Under the pieces are notes generated by a model. The model did no database searches, was not told the DNA's origin, and worked only from the letters and a program-made list of their open reading frames with translations. Shown piece after piece: positions 7,643 to 16,849 of a stretch of 64,000 nt of DNA. This stretch comes from Flavobacterium sp. Its GTDB lineage: Bacteria > Bacteroidota > Bacteroidia > Flavobacteriales > Flavobacteriaceae. Within the stretch, counting starts at the first letter, position 1. Each line of letters opens with the position of its first letter. Where the stretch lies: contig JADBYA010000002.1 of the NCBI GenBank assembly GCA_020403245.1, positions 1-64,000 on the forward strand. Reading direction: 5' to 3'. The position numbers were made by a program, and so were the translations under genes.

Positions 7643-8410
7643 ATGGAACATAACGAAAGAAGAGAATTTATAAAAATGAGTGCCTTAGCGTTTGCTGGAA
7701 TCGCATTACAACTTAATTCGATTAGTGCGTTTGCTCAACAATCTAATTTATTTCAAGGAAAAAGTATAAATCCTGGATTAAATTGGGATTCATTTCTATC
7801 AAAAGTAACCAAATTAGCTAGTGAACAATTTGAGCCAAATTGGAACCAAAAAGAGTACATCAAAGCAGTACAAGCCCTTTTGCTTCAGTGTAAATTCCCC
7901 GAATTTGAAAATGTAAAAAAAGAGTTTGTTGGATATACAGATAAAAATAAAAACTGGTTTGAACATTGGTTGCTTCATAAAGAGTTTAATTTTCAAGTGT
8001 CATTATTGCAATTTGAAAAAGGCGAATACATCTCACATCACAATCATCCTGACATGTGTGGCGTAATTAATATGGTTACAGGAAATGCCCTGGTAAAAAA
8101 CTATACACTTCACAAAGAATTAGATAAATCAAAAACACAAACCTATAACGGACAAACTTTTACCTTAAAATCGTGTGTGCTTGAAGAAACTAAAAAAGAA
8201 ATTCTAACGCCAGGAAATACGAGTATTTTAACTTCTACTGAAGGGAATATTCACTCTTTGATGCCTAATGAGTTTACACAACTTGTAGATGTTTTTACTC
8301 CTGCTTACAACGAAAAAAATGAAGCGGCTTCGATTTGGTACCAAGTTAATGAAGAAATAAATTTTGAAAATAATCCTAAACTATTTGAAGCAGAATATGC
8401 TCAATTATAA
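7643..8410 (+). CDS. Exported cupin resembling ADO/PCO thiol dioxygenases
   Basis: The 255-residue protein starts with a twin-arginine-like signal ([14 protein letters not shown], residues 6-19; cleavage near AFAQ). The middle has [10 protein letters not shown] (131-140) and GNIHSL (201-206), which together match the three-His metal site and spacing of 2-aminoethanethiol or plant cysteine dioxygenases (pattern HDHP...GNIH). The enzyme would thus use Fe and O2 on a thiol outside the cytoplasm. Three nucleotides separate it from the COG0523 gene, so it shares the zinc-linked operon. The family match is by motif only and the substrate is unknown. Confidence 0.6.
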   Translation: MEHNERREFIKMSALAFAGIALQLNSISAFAQQSNLFQGKSINPGLNWDSFLSKVTKLASEQFEPNWNQKEYIKAVQALLLQCKFPEFENVKKEFVGYTDKNKNWFEHWLLHKEFNFQVSLLQFEKGEYISHHNHPDMCGVINMVTGNALVKNYTLHKELDKSKTQTYNGQTFTLKSCVLEETKKEILTPGNTSILTSTEGNIHSLMPNEFTQLVDVFTPAYNEKNEAASIWYQVNEEINFENNPKLFEAEYAQL

Positions 8411-8412
8411 AA

Positions 8413-9651
8413 ATGAAAAAACTACCCGTAACCGTCTTATCAGGTTTTCTTGGTGCCGGAAAAACCACTTTACTCAATCATATTCTCCATAATAAAGATG
8501 GATTAAAAGTTGCCGTCATTGTCAACGACATGAGCGAAGTAAATATTGATGCTAATTTGGTAAAAGCCGAAAACACTTTGTCTAGAACCGAGGAGAAATT
8601 AGTTGAAATGAGCAACGGCTGCATTTGTTGCACACTTCGAGAAGATTTAATGCTTGAGGTAGAAAAACTGGCCAAAGAAAATCGCTTTGATTATTTACTT
8701 ATCGAAAGTACTGGAATATCTGAACCTATTCCCGTTGCTCAAACGTTCACTTTTGTAAACGAAGAAGAAAATATCGATTTGTCGCGTTTTAGCTATATCG
8801 ACACCATGGTTACTGTTGTTGACGCTTTTAACTTTTTCAAAGATTTTGGTAGTGCCGAAACTTTGAAAGATATAAAAGCATCAGACATAGAAAATGACGA
8901 AAGAACTATTGTAAACCTTTTGGTTGACCAGATAGAATTTGCCAATGTCATTATTTTAAACAAAACCGATTTAGTTACCAAAACTGAATTAGAATTACTT
9001 GAAGCATCAATAAAAAAATTAAATCCTGTTGCCAAAATCATCCGTTCCGAAATGGGAAAAATTCAACCTAAGGAAATTATGAATACGGGTTTATTTAATT
9101 ATGAAGAAGCCGAAGTTTCTGCTGGATGGATACAAGAATTAGAGGGAATTCATACTCCTGAAACCGTGGAATATGGCATCAGTTCGTTTGTTTTTAGAGA
9201 TTACAGACCATTTCATCCGTATCGTTTTTGGGAATTTATTTCCAATTTTCCCTCAACAATTATCAGAAGTAAAGGATTGTTTTGGATTGCTTCAAGACCC
9301 GATCAAGCATTAAATTGGTCTCAAGCTGGCGGTTCAATAAAATCAGAAGGCGCTGGAGTTTGGTGGGCAAGCATGCCTTTTTCTGAACGCATAAAATTTC
9401 AAAATTTTGTAGACAATCAAGAAATTATAGAAGAACGTTGGTCGTTAGATTTTGGCGATAGATTAAACGAGTTAGTCTTTATAGGAATTAAGATGAATGA
9501 AGCCGAAGTTAGAAATCAATTAGTTAGCTGTATTTGTAATGATGATGAGTTAATGGAATTACAAGATGGTTTCTTCTCAAGTAAAGACCCATTTCCAGTT
9601 CCAAAACAATTCTATGAAAATAACAATGGTCGTGCTGTTTTTCATGACTAA
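8413..9651 (+). CDS. COG0523 (CobW-family) GTPase metallochaperone
   Basis: The 412-residue protein has a P-loop GFLGAGKTT (11-19), the metal-binding CICC motif (70-73) that defines COG0523, a switch-like ESTGISEP (98-105), and the guanine-specificity NKTD (183-186). A CobW C-terminal domain follows from about residue 255. Members load metals, mostly zinc under zinc starvation, into client proteins such as methionine aminopeptidase, and are commonly Zur-regulated. The gene follows the cupin by 3 nt and is the last of the operon, ending before a terminator at 9682-9716. Zinc is the most likely metal given the neighbours. Confidence 0.9.
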   Translation: MKKLPVTVLSGFLGAGKTTLLNHILHNKDGLKVAVIVNDMSEVNIDANLVKAENTLSRTEEKLVEMSNGCICCTLREDLMLEVEKLAKENRFDYLLIESTGISEPIPVAQTFTFVNEEENIDLSRFSYIDTMVTVVDAFNFFKDFGSAETLKDIKASDIENDERTIVNLLVDQIEFANVIILNKTDLVTKTELELLEASIKKLNPVAKIIRSEMGKIQPKEIMNTGLFNYEEAEVSAGWIQELEGIHTPETVEYGISSFVFRDYRPFHPYRFWEFISNFPSTIIRSKGLFWIASRPDQALNWSQAGGSIKSEGAGVWWASMPFSERIKFQNFVDNQEIIEERWSLDFGDRLNELVFIGIKMNEAEVRNQLVSCICNDDELMELQDGFFSSKDPFPVPKQFYENNNGRAVFHD

Positions 9652-9681
9652 ATCACTTGGTTTTTGGTTAAATTAGTGATT

Positions 9682-9716
9682 AATCGGCTTGTTGAAATAG
9701 CAAGCCGATTTTATTT
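9682..9716 (+). terminator. Terminator after the COG0523 gene
   Basis: AATCGGCTTG (9682-9691) pairs with CAAGCCGATT (9701-9710) across a 9-nt loop, followed by a T-rich stretch. The next promoter starts immediately after it. Confidence 0.8.
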
Positions 9717-9751
9717 GTGTTAATCAAAATTAATTTTTAGTTTTGTCTAAA
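9714..9751 (+). promoter_or_regulatory. Promoter and overlapping operator-like palindrome of the second TonB receptor
   Basis: TTTG (9714-9717) and TAGTTTTG (9738-9745), 20 nt apart, form a consensus promoter. TTTAG-N6-CTAAA (9736-9751), the frame of the palindrome at 6813-6828, overlaps the -7 box and probable start site, an arrangement suited to repression by the DtxR-like protein. The 12-mer TTTGTCTAAATA at 9742-9753 also occurs at 2826-2837, in the promoter of the first TonB receptor. Confidence 0.65.
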
Positions 9752-9765
9752 TATTTTATGTTAAA

Positions 9766-11811
9766 ATGAGAAAAATTATTTTTATAGTTTATATTTTATC
9801 ACTCTCAACTTTTGCTCAAACTACAACTGATACCGTTTCAAAAAAAGAAACCAATGCGCTTGAAGAAGTGGTAGTATCAGGAACTTTAAAAGCGGTAAAA
9901 CGATTAGAAACGCCAGTTCCTGTTGAAGTAATTACAACAACATTTTTAAAACAAAACCCGACGAGCAATGTGTTTGAAGCTTTACAAAACGTAAACGGTT
10001 TACGTCCTCAAAATAATTGCAATGTTTGTAATACTGGCGACATTAGAATAAATGGTCTTGATGGTCCGTATACCATGGTTACTGTAGACGGAATGCCTAT
10101 TGTTAGTGCGCTCGGAACGGTGTATGGTTTATCAGGAATTCCAAATTCTATGATTGAACGAATTGAAGTAGTAAAAGGTGCTGCGTCTACACTATATGGT
10201 AGTGAAGCTGTTGGCGGATTAATCAATATTATTACCAAAAAATCAAAGACTGCGTCATTATTTACCGCTGATATGTTTACTACTTCTTGGTTAGAGAATA
10301 ATATTGACTTAGGTTACAAGGCATCTATCGGCAAAAAAGTGGATGCGCTTTTCGGGGTTAATTATTTTTCATATAACAATCCAATAGACAATAACAACGA
10401 TAATTTTACAGATATTGCGCTGCAAGACCGCGTTTCCTTTTTTAGTAAATGGAACATCAACCGAAAATCAGAAAAGGAATTTAGTTTAGTCGCTCGTTAT
10501 TTGTATGAAGATCGTTGGGGTGGCGAAATGCAGTGGAACAAAAATTTTCGTGGCGGCGATGAAGTATATGGCGAAAGCATTTACACCTCGCGTTATGAAC
10601 TTTTAGGAAAGTATCAATTGCCCGTAGCAGAAAAGATGTACCTGCAATTTTCATTCATTAGCCACGACCAAAATTCGGTTTATGGAAATTCATTTTATTT
10701 AGCCAATCAAAAAATTGGGTTTGGACAATTTCTTTGGGATAAGAACATAAAAAATCATTCACTACTTTTTGGAAGTGCTTTTCGTTATCAATTTTATAAT
10801 GATAATACGCCAGCAACTGCCACATCTGACCATTCCAAAATCTACAGTCTTTTTGTGCAAGACGATATAAAATTTTCTGAAAAGACAGGATTACTACTCG
10901 GTTCTCGTTATGATTATAACTCAGCTCACGGCTCCATTTTTACACCACGAATTGCATTGAAATGGAAACCTACGCAAGAGGATATTTTGCGATTAAATTT
11001 TGGAACCGGTTTCAGGGTTGTTAATTTATTTACAGAAGATCATCAAGCACTTTCAGGCGCAAGAGAAGTAGTTTTGGTCGACAATTTAGAGCCAGAAACA
11101 TCGTATAATGTCAACTTAAATTACTTGAAAAAATATAAATTAGAGAATTTAGGAGTTCTAAATTTAGAAATGTCTTCGTGGTATACGTATTTTACCAATC
11201 GGATATTTGCTAATTATGATCTCAATCCCAATCAAATTATTTACGACAACTTAAATGGTTTTTCAAAAATTTTTGGAGTTAGCGCCAATGCCGATTGGAT
11301 TACTCCATTTGGTGTAAAAGCAACTCTTGGTGCTAGTTATTTTGACCCAATAACACAGCAAGATGGTGTGTCTTTTGTGCCTTTATTTACCGAAAAATAT
11401 TCCTTGAACTGGGCAATTAATTATGAAATCCCTGAGTGGTTTCTTTCCTTTGATTATACTGGAAATCTTACTGGTCCGATGCGATTACCATTACTTAGCG
11501 AACTTGACCCACGACGCGAATATTCGCAACCTTTTAGTATTCAAAACATACAGTTTACGTTTAAAAAAATCAAAAATCTTGAAATTTATTCGGGCGTGAA
11601 AAATATTTTTAATTGGACGCCCAATCGTGGAAATCCTTTTTTAATTGCCCGAGCAAACGACCCATTTGACCAAAATGTTCAATTTGATGGCAACGGAAAT
11701 GCTGTTCCAACTGCCGAAAATCCGTTTGGTTTAACCTTTGATCCAACCTATGCTTATGGCCCAAATCAAGGCGCGCGCTTTTTTGTCGGATTAAGATACC
11801 ATATTGATTAA
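9766..11811 (+). CDS. TonB-dependent outer-membrane receptor
   Basis: The 681-residue protein has a signal peptide (cleavage near STFAQ), then KKETNALEEVVVSGT, a TonB-box-like start. The plug has CNVCNTGDIRINGLDG and IERIEVVKGAASTLYGSEAV, which place it with BtuB/FepA-type receptors, and a barrel ends at the C-terminal FFVGLRYHID. The paired Cys of the CNVC motif are found, to my recollection, in a Bacteroidota receptor subgroup near metal genes. The ligand may be a metal complex, given its place beside the zinc operon and the candidate metal-repressor site. The leader is only about 14-20 nt. Confidence 0.85.
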   Translation: MRKIIFIVYILSLSTFAQTTTDTVSKKETNALEEVVVSGTLKAVKRLETPVPVEVITTTFLKQNPTSNVFEALQNVNGLRPQNNCNVCNTGDIRINGLDGPYTMVTVDGMPIVSALGTVYGLSGIPNSMIERIEVVKGAASTLYGSEAVGGLINIITKKSKTASLFTADMFTTSWLENNIDLGYKASIGKKVDALFGVNYFSYNNPIDNNNDNFTDIALQDRVSFFSKWNINRKSEKEFSLVARYLYEDRWGGEMQWNKNFRGGDEVYGESIYTSRYELLGKYQLPVAEKMYLQFSFISHDQNSVYGNSFYLANQKIGFGQFLWDKNIKNHSLLFGSAFRYQFYNDNTPATATSDHSKIYSLFVQDDIKFSEKTGLLLGSRYDYNSAHGSIFTPRIALKWKPTQEDILRLNFGTGFRVVNLFTEDHQALSGAREVVLVDNLEPETSYNVNLNYLKKYKLENLGVLNLEMSSWYTYFTNRIFANYDLNPNQIIYDNLNGFSKIFGVSANADWITPFGVKATLGASYFDPITQQDGVSFVPLFTEKYSLNWAINYEIPEWFLSFDYTGNLTGPMRLPLLSELDPRREYSQPFSIQNIQFTFKKIKNLEIYSGVKNIFNWTPNRGNPFLIARANDPFDQNVQFDGNGNAVPTAENPFGLTFDPTYAYGPNQGARFFVGLRYHID

Positions 11812-11857
11812 CGTTTATTTCATTTTTTATAAGGCTTAGAATCATTACTTTTGAGCC

Positions 11858-13051
11858 ATGCAGAAATACGATTACATTTTTACTGGCTCGGGTTTATCAG
11901 CATTGATGACGGTTTATGAAATGATAGTATCTGATAAATTTCAGGATAAATCGATTTTATTGATTGATCAAGACCCAAAAAAGAGCAACGACAGAACATG
12001 GTGTTTTTGGGACGATACCTCTATGTTTGATTCTATTTTATCAAAAAAATGGGATTACGCCCTTTTTGCCAATGAAAATTTTCAACGAATTCTTGACCTG
12101 AAACATTATCAATATAAAATGTTGCATGGCTTGGATTTTTACAACCTAATTTTTGATTTAATATCTAAAAATAAAAATATTCATTTTGTAAACAAAAAAG
12201 TAATCCATTTTCAAGAATTTGAAAACTATTGCGAAGTAAAAACAAGCGAAAACGGTTTGGAAGAAAGTTACAAGTGTGATAAAATTTTTAATTCCATTTT
12301 CAACCCAGAACTAGTAAAGAAACAGTCAGAATATCCACTATTACAACAACATTTTATTGGCTGGTTTATCAAAAGTAAGGAAGCTGTTTTCAATCCAAAT
12401 GCAGCAACTTTTATGGATTTTTCCGTGGAACAAAGAGGAAACACACGTTTTATGTACGTTTTACCTACTTCCTCAACCGAGGCATTACTGGAGTATACAC
12501 TTTTTTCAGCCGACTTGCTTGCAACCGATGAATATGAAACCGAAATCCAAAAATACATTCAAAAATTAGGAATTACTGATTACGAAATCGTCGAAAGAGA
12601 ACAGGGTAATATCCCTATGACTTGTTACAAATTTTGGAAGCACAACACCAAAAACATCATTAATATCGGTTCTGCTGGTGGTTGGACAAAAGCGAGCACT
12701 GGTTTTACATTTAAAAATGTCACCAAAAAATCGAAAGCGTTAGTCAACTTTCTTCAAAACGAGAATGATGCTTCGACTTCGGTCAATAGAAGTTTTACAA
12801 AATTCCATAAAATGGATAAATTTTGGCTTTATGATTTACTCTTTATCGACGTTTTACATAAAAATAATGAATTAGGATCAAAGATATTTTCTTCTCTTTT
12901 CAAAAAAGGAAATCCCACCATGATCTTTAAATTTTTAGATGAAGAAACAACGCTGTGGGAAGATGTTGTTATAATGTCAAAATGTCCATCTTTACCATTT
13001 TTAAAAGCATTATTCCGCCGATTTATCAATTTTAAAATGTTTGATAATTGA
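11858..13051 (+). CDS. crtY: Lycopene beta-cyclase
   Basis: The 397-residue protein begins with a dinucleotide-binding segment DYIFTGSGLSALMTVYE and has DRTWCFWDD (about 46-54), the hallmark of CrtY-type cyclases. It closes both ends of lycopene to give beta-carotene, the precursor of the zeaxanthin pigments of flavobacteria. No other carotenoid gene is adjacent. A TACTTTTG box (11846-11853) ends 4 nt before the ATG, so the mRNA may be leaderless. The 3' end overlaps the convergent membrane-protein gene. Confidence 0.9.
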   Translation: MQKYDYIFTGSGLSALMTVYEMIVSDKFQDKSILLIDQDPKKSNDRTWCFWDDTSMFDSILSKKWDYALFANENFQRILDLKHYQYKMLHGLDFYNLIFDLISKNKNIHFVNKKVIHFQEFENYCEVKTSENGLEESYKCDKIFNSIFNPELVKKQSEYPLLQQHFIGWFIKSKEAVFNPNAATFMDFSVEQRGNTRFMYVLPTSSTEALLEYTLFSADLLATDEYETEIQKYIQKLGITDYEIVEREQGNIPMTCYKFWKHNTKNIINIGSAGGWTKASTGFTFKNVTKKSKALVNFLQNENDASTSVNRSFTKFHKMDKFWLYDLLFIDVLHKNNELGSKIFSSLFKKGNPTMIFKFLDEETTLWEDVVIMSKCPSLPFLKALFRRFINFKMFDN

Positions 13052-13462
13052 GGAAATTATAGATACAAACCAAAAAACAGTTATGAAAATCATCCAGTAT
13101 ACAACTTCTGTCGTTTTTACTATGGCTTCATTATAGTCTTGTAAATATTTCAACAACTTTTGTTTATTTTCAATATCATCTATATCTGCTGGATAACCAA
13201 ATGAAGCAAGTGAAGGAGTACTAGGAAGCCAAAACAACATAAATGCCATTACAAATCCATAAAAAATCAATCTAAATTGAAGCATTAATTTGAAATTGTT
13301 TTGGCGTTTAATAATAAAATAACCAACTATAAAAACAACCCCAAAAAATATAAAGTAGTAAGTACTATCTAAATTTTCTAAAAATTCTATAAGATATATT
13401 TTTGAAATGTAAACATAACAAATCTTTATGATTTCTTTAAAAGTTACATTTACATTTCTCAC
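13010..13462 (-). CDS. Hypothetical membrane protein
   Basis: The protein has three hydrophobic segments: YYFIFFGVVFIVGYFI, FRLIFYGFVMAFMLFWL and VVYWMIFITVFWFVSII. Between the second and third lies a soluble stretch with the motif GYPADIDDIENK. I recognise no family. It has no ATG near the N-terminus: a GTG at 13462 and a TTG at 13498 are the candidate starts, and I chose GTG. The 3' end overlaps crtY by 42 nt, unusual but possible for convergent genes. The start, and to a lesser extent the gene itself, are uncertain. Confidence 0.5.
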   Translation of the reverse strand: MRNVNVTFKEIIKICYVYISKIYLIEFLENLDSTYYFIFFGVVFIVGYFIIKRQNNFKLMLQFRLIFYGFVMAFMLFWLPSTPSLASFGYPADIDDIENKQKLLKYLQDYNEAIVKTTEVVYWMIFITVFWFVSIISSIIKHFKIDKSAE

Positions 13463-13470
13463 TATCTTTG
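13463..13470 (+). promoter_or_regulatory. Probable -7 box of the bacilliredoxin gene
   Basis: TATCTTTG matches TAnnTTTG and lies 60 nt before the ATG. No clear -33 TTTG is present. TTGCAACAAATCTGCA at 13482-13497, in the predicted leader, resembles the TTGCAAC sites beside merC. Confidence 0.4.
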
Positions 13471-13530
13471 CAAAGGTTTTTTTGCAACAAATCTGCAATC
13501 AAAAATCGTTAATCATAAATCAAAAATATT

Positions 13531-13941
13531 ATGTATCCAGAAGAAATGGTATTGCCAATGCGCGCTGAGTTAGCCGAAGTTGGTTTTCAAGAATTATATA
13601 CTGCAGCAGATGTAGAAAATGCTATCAAAGCAGAAGGAACAACACTTGTGATTGTTAACTCGGTTTGTGGTTGTGCCGCAAGAAATGCACGTCCAGGAGC
13701 AAGGATGAGTTTGGATGGAGCAAAAAAACCTGATCATTTAGTAACTGTTTTTGCCGGTGTTGACAAAGACGCGGTTGATGCAGCTCGACAACATATGTTT
13801 CCTTTTCCTCCATCGTCTCCAAGTATGGCTTTGTTCAAAAATGGCGAATTGGTTCACATGTTAGAGCGTCATCACATTGAAGGTCGCCCTGCAGAAATGA
13901 TTGCAGAAAATTTGAAAGGCGCTTACGCAGAATTTTGTTAG
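13531..13941 (+). CDS. Bacilliredoxin, BrxA/BrxB (YphP/YqiW) family
   Basis: The 136-residue protein has the family's thioredoxin-like fold and the CGC active site in NSVCGCAARNARPG, with the conserved start MYPEEMVLPMRAEL. Length matches the family. In Bacillus these proteins remove bacillithiol from oxidised proteins; many Bacteroidota carry them and bacillithiol synthesis genes. No partner reductase is next to it. It is cytoplasmic and monocistronic, ending before a terminator at 13975-14004. Confidence 0.92.
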   Translation: MYPEEMVLPMRAELAEVGFQELYTAADVENAIKAEGTTLVIVNSVCGCAARNARPGARMSLDGAKKPDHLVTVFAGVDKDAVDAARQHMFPFPPSSPSMALFKNGELVHMLERHHIEGRPAEMIAENLKGAYAEFC

Positions 13942-13947
13942 TTTTCT

Positions 13948-14050
13948 AACCACGAAGAACACAAAGAAAGCACTAAGAGCACTATTAATTTAGTGCTCTT
14001 TTTTATTTTCGCTTCGTGACCTTTGTGACTTCTTCGTGCGCTTTGTGGTT
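13948..14050. repeat. CACGAAG/CACAAAG dispersed repeat, inverted pair
   Basis: The segment starts AACCACGAAG and ends CTTTGTGGTT. Variants of the heptamer CAC(A/G)AAG run towards the centre on both sides, giving a large imperfect inverted repeat. The same family occurs at 37929-38007 and 63717-63741. Its centre holds a terminator and its right edge supplies the TTTG element of the trhO promoter. Confidence 0.7.
13975..14004 (+). terminator. Terminator after the bacilliredoxin gene
   Basis: AAGAGCACTA (13975-13984) and TAGTGCTCTT (13991-14000) form a perfect 10-bp stem with a 6-nt loop, followed by a T-rich run. Confidence 0.85.
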
Positions 14051-14071
14051 AAATAAAAAATTATAACTTTG
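14042..14071 (+). promoter_or_regulatory. Promoter of trhO
   Basis: TTTG at 14042-14045 and TAACTTTG at 14064-14071 are separated by 18 nt, close to the Bacteroidota consensus. The ATG is 55 nt downstream. The TTTG lies inside the CACAAAG repeat. Confidence 0.55.
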
Positions 14072-14126
14072 CCCTCGAATTCTTCCATTTAGAGTTTGAT
14101 ATATTTCTCACTTAAACGTTTATAGC

Positions 14127-15479
14127 ATGCAACTGTATAACACCTTAAGCGCAGAAGCAAGAGCCGAGCTTATTGACCAAGCCGGCAAACAACGGCTAAC
14201 GCTGTCTTTCTATGCCTATGCCAAAATTGAAAATCCAAAACAATTTCGCAACGATTTATTTGTCGAATGGAACAAACTCGATGCCCTTGGTCGCACGTAT
14301 GTTGCCAAAGAAGGCATCAATGCTCAAATGTCTGTTCCGGCAGAAAATATGGAAGCTTTTCGCAAAACTTTAGAGGTTTATGATTTCATGAAAAACATTC
14401 GTTTGAATGTAGCTGTCGAACAAGACGATCATTCCTTTTTGAAATTAACGGTAAAAGTCCGTGACAAAATTGTAGCCGACGGATTAAACGATGAAACGTT
14501 TGATGTAACCAACATTGGTGTGCATTTAAAAGCCAAGGAATTCAATCAAATTTTAGAAAATCCAAATACCATTGTAGTCGATTTCAGAAATCATTACGAA
14601 AGTGAAATTGGCCATTTTAAAGGAGCCATAACTCCTGATGTAGAAACTTTTAGAGAAAGTTTACCAATTATATACGAACAACTTCAAAACCACAAAGAAG
14701 ATAAAAATCTGGTGATGTATTGCACTGGCGGCATTCGTTGCGAAAAAGCATCAGCTTATTTCAAACATCAAGGTTTTAAAAATGTTTATCAATTGGAAGG
14801 CGGCATTATCAATTATGCCAAACAGATTAAGGAAGAAAATTTAGAGAGTAAATTCATTGGTAAGAACTTTGTTTTCGACCATCGCCTTGGCGAAAGAATT
14901 ACAGATGATATCGTTTCGCAATGCCATCAATGCGGAGAACCTTGTGATAATCACACCAATTGTGAAAACGAAGGTTGTCATTTATTATTTATTCAATGTG
15001 ATGAATGCAAAACTGCGATGGAAAATTGTTGTTCAACCGAATGCCAAGAAATTATTCATTTACCATTAGTAGAGCAAGTAAAGTTACGTCGTGGTATCAA
15101 AAATGGAAACATGATTTTCAGAAAAGGGAAATCGGATAAATTAGTTTTCAAACACTCTGGTGAACTATCAGATCAATCATTGGCTATCGCCAAAAAGCAA
15201 ACAGCTATTCGTCAGAAAATCAAAAAGGTTTTAATTGGGAAAGCAGAGCATTATTATGTTAACGCGCGCATTGGACTTTTTAGCATCGACAATCAAGAAA
15301 TAGCTATTGGCGATAAGATACTGATATCTGGGCCAACAACAGGTAATGAGGAAATAATAATTGAAAAAATGTTCGTCAACGGAAGTGAAAATACTTTGGC
15401 AATATCTGGCGATAAAGTCACGATGTCTTTACCTTTCCGAATTCGTTTGTCGGATAAACTATATAAAATTATCTCCTAA
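14127..15479 (+). CDS. trhO: tRNA uridine(34) hydroxylase, rhodanese family
   Basis: The 450-residue protein has an N-terminal UPF0176 domain (about 1-120), a rhodanese domain with catalytic Cys in MYCTGGIRCEKA (C199, C205), and a Cys-rich zinc-binding segment (CHQCGEPCDNHTNCENEGC and onward). TrhO makes 5-hydroxyuridine at tRNA position 34 using O2. The first 330 residues match the usual length; the remaining 120 or so form an extension that, as I recall, is seen in Bacteroidota homologues and may bind RNA. It has its own promoter and terminator. Confidence 0.9.
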   Translation: MQLYNTLSAEARAELIDQAGKQRLTLSFYAYAKIENPKQFRNDLFVEWNKLDALGRTYVAKEGINAQMSVPAENMEAFRKTLEVYDFMKNIRLNVAVEQDDHSFLKLTVKVRDKIVADGLNDETFDVTNIGVHLKAKEFNQILENPNTIVVDFRNHYESEIGHFKGAITPDVETFRESLPIIYEQLQNHKEDKNLVMYCTGGIRCEKASAYFKHQGFKNVYQLEGGIINYAKQIKEENLESKFIGKNFVFDHRLGERITDDIVSQCHQCGEPCDNHTNCENEGCHLLFIQCDECKTAMENCCSTECQEIIHLPLVEQVKLRRGIKNGNMIFRKGKSDKLVFKHSGELSDQSLAIAKKQTAIRQKIKKVLIGKAEHYYVNARIGLFSIDNQEIAIGDKILISGPTTGNEEIIIEKMFVNGSENTLAISGDKVTMSLPFRIRLSDKLYKIIS

Positions 15480-15487
15480 ATTTCATT

Positions 15488-15530
15488 AAAATTCCAAAAA
15501 TAAACTCTTGTGGAATTTGGAATTTTTTTT
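15488..15530 (+). terminator. Terminator after trhO
   Basis: AAAATTCCAAA (15488-15498) pairs with TTTGGAATTTT (15516-15526) across a 17-nt loop, ending in eight consecutive T. Confidence 0.7.
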
Positions 15531-15619
15531 ATTGTAATTTATTTTTTTAAAATACTATCTTTACCAATTAAACGTTTTATGAATTATAAGTTGCTTTTTG
15601 CAACACTACCTATATAATT

Positions 15620-16849
15620 ATGGCTTGTCAAAGTTGTTCAACATCTGATGGTGGCGCACCTAAAGGATGCAAAAATAATGGGACTTGCGGCACCGATAGC
15701 TGCAACAAATTAACAGTTTTTGATTGGTTGGCCAACATGAGTTTGCCCAATGGTGAAACACCTTTTGACTGTGTCGAAATCCGTTTTAAAAATGGAAGAA
15801 AAGAATTTTATCGCAATACTGAAAAACTCACCTTAAGCATTGGAGATATTGTCGCTACCGAAGCGTCACCAGGTCATGATGTTGGAATTGTCACGTTGAC
15901 TGGTGAGCTGGTAAAAATTCAAATGAAGAAAAAAGGGGTAAATCATACCAGCAACGAAATTCCAAAAATATACCGAAAAGCATCACAAAGAGATATTGAT
16001 GTTTGGAGTGAATCCCGAGACAAAGAAGAACCCATGAAAGTCAAAGCGCGTGAATTGGCAATTATTCATAAGCTTGAAATGAAAATTTCCGACATTGAAT
16101 TTCAAGGCGATGGCTCAAAAGTAACGTTCTACTATACAGCTAATGATCGTGTTGATTTTAGATTGTTAATCAAAGATTACTCTCGCGTTTTCAATACTAG
16201 AATTGAGATGAAACAAGTTGGCTTACGTCAAGAAGCATCAAGACTTGGAGGAATAGGATCGTGCGGAAGAGAGCTATGTTGTTCAACTTGGTTAACTGAT
16301 TTTAGAAGTGTGAATACCTCAGCGGCACGTTACCAACAACTGTCCTTAAATCCTCAAAAATTAGCAGGACAATGTGGTAAATTAAAATGTTGTCTGAACT
16401 ATGAATTAGACACTTATATGGATGCTTTAAAAGGGTTTCCTGATTTTGAAACAAAATTAAAAACCGAAAAAGGCGATGCGATTTGCCAAAAACAAGACAT
16501 CTTTAAAGGTTTAATGTGGTTTGCTTATACCGAAAACTTTGCCAATTGGCATGTATTAAATATTGAACAAGTCAAAGAAATAATGGCTGAGAACAAACAA
16601 AACAAAAAAGTTAGTTCGCTTGAAGATTTTGCCATTGAGACTATAGCTGAGCCAGAAAAAGACTTTAACAACGCTATGGGACAAGAGAGTTTAACTCGTT
16701 TTGACCAACCAAGAAAAAGCAAAAATAAAAACAGAAATAAAAATAAGCATAAAACCCATAATCAAAATTCTGAACAAAATAAAGGTCAAAACCAAAAACC
16801 TCAAGATAAAAGACCTATAATTATTAAAAAGAATGAAGATAATAAATAG
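15620..16849 (+). CDS. PSP1-domain protein (RicT/YaaT-like)
   Basis: The 409-residue protein has a short Cys-rich N-terminus (ACQSCSTSDG, CGTDSC), then a PSP1 domain with the Cys clusters GSCGRELCCSTWL and AGQCGKLKCCLNYELD, as in Bacillus RicT/YaaT, where Cys residues bind an Fe-S cluster. The last 60 residues are Lys- and Asn-rich and look disordered. RicT affects RNA processing in Bacillus; in flavobacteria the role is untested, but the gene sits next to gldH, which it overlaps by 17 nt. Confidence 0.85.
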   Translation: MACQSCSTSDGGAPKGCKNNGTCGTDSCNKLTVFDWLANMSLPNGETPFDCVEIRFKNGRKEFYRNTEKLTLSIGDIVATEASPGHDVGIVTLTGELVKIQMKKKGVNHTSNEIPKIYRKASQRDIDVWSESRDKEEPMKVKARELAIIHKLEMKISDIEFQGDGSKVTFYYTANDRVDFRLLIKDYSRVFNTRIEMKQVGLRQEASRLGGIGSCGRELCCSTWLTDFRSVNTSAARYQQLSLNPQKLAGQCGKLKCCLNYELDTYMDALKGFPDFETKLKTEKGDAICQKQDIFKGLMWFAYTENFANWHVLNIEQVKEIMAENKQNKKVSSLEDFAIETIAEPEKDFNNAMGQESLTRFDQPRKSKNKNRNKNKHKTHNQNSEQNKGQNQKPQDKRPIIIKKNEDNK

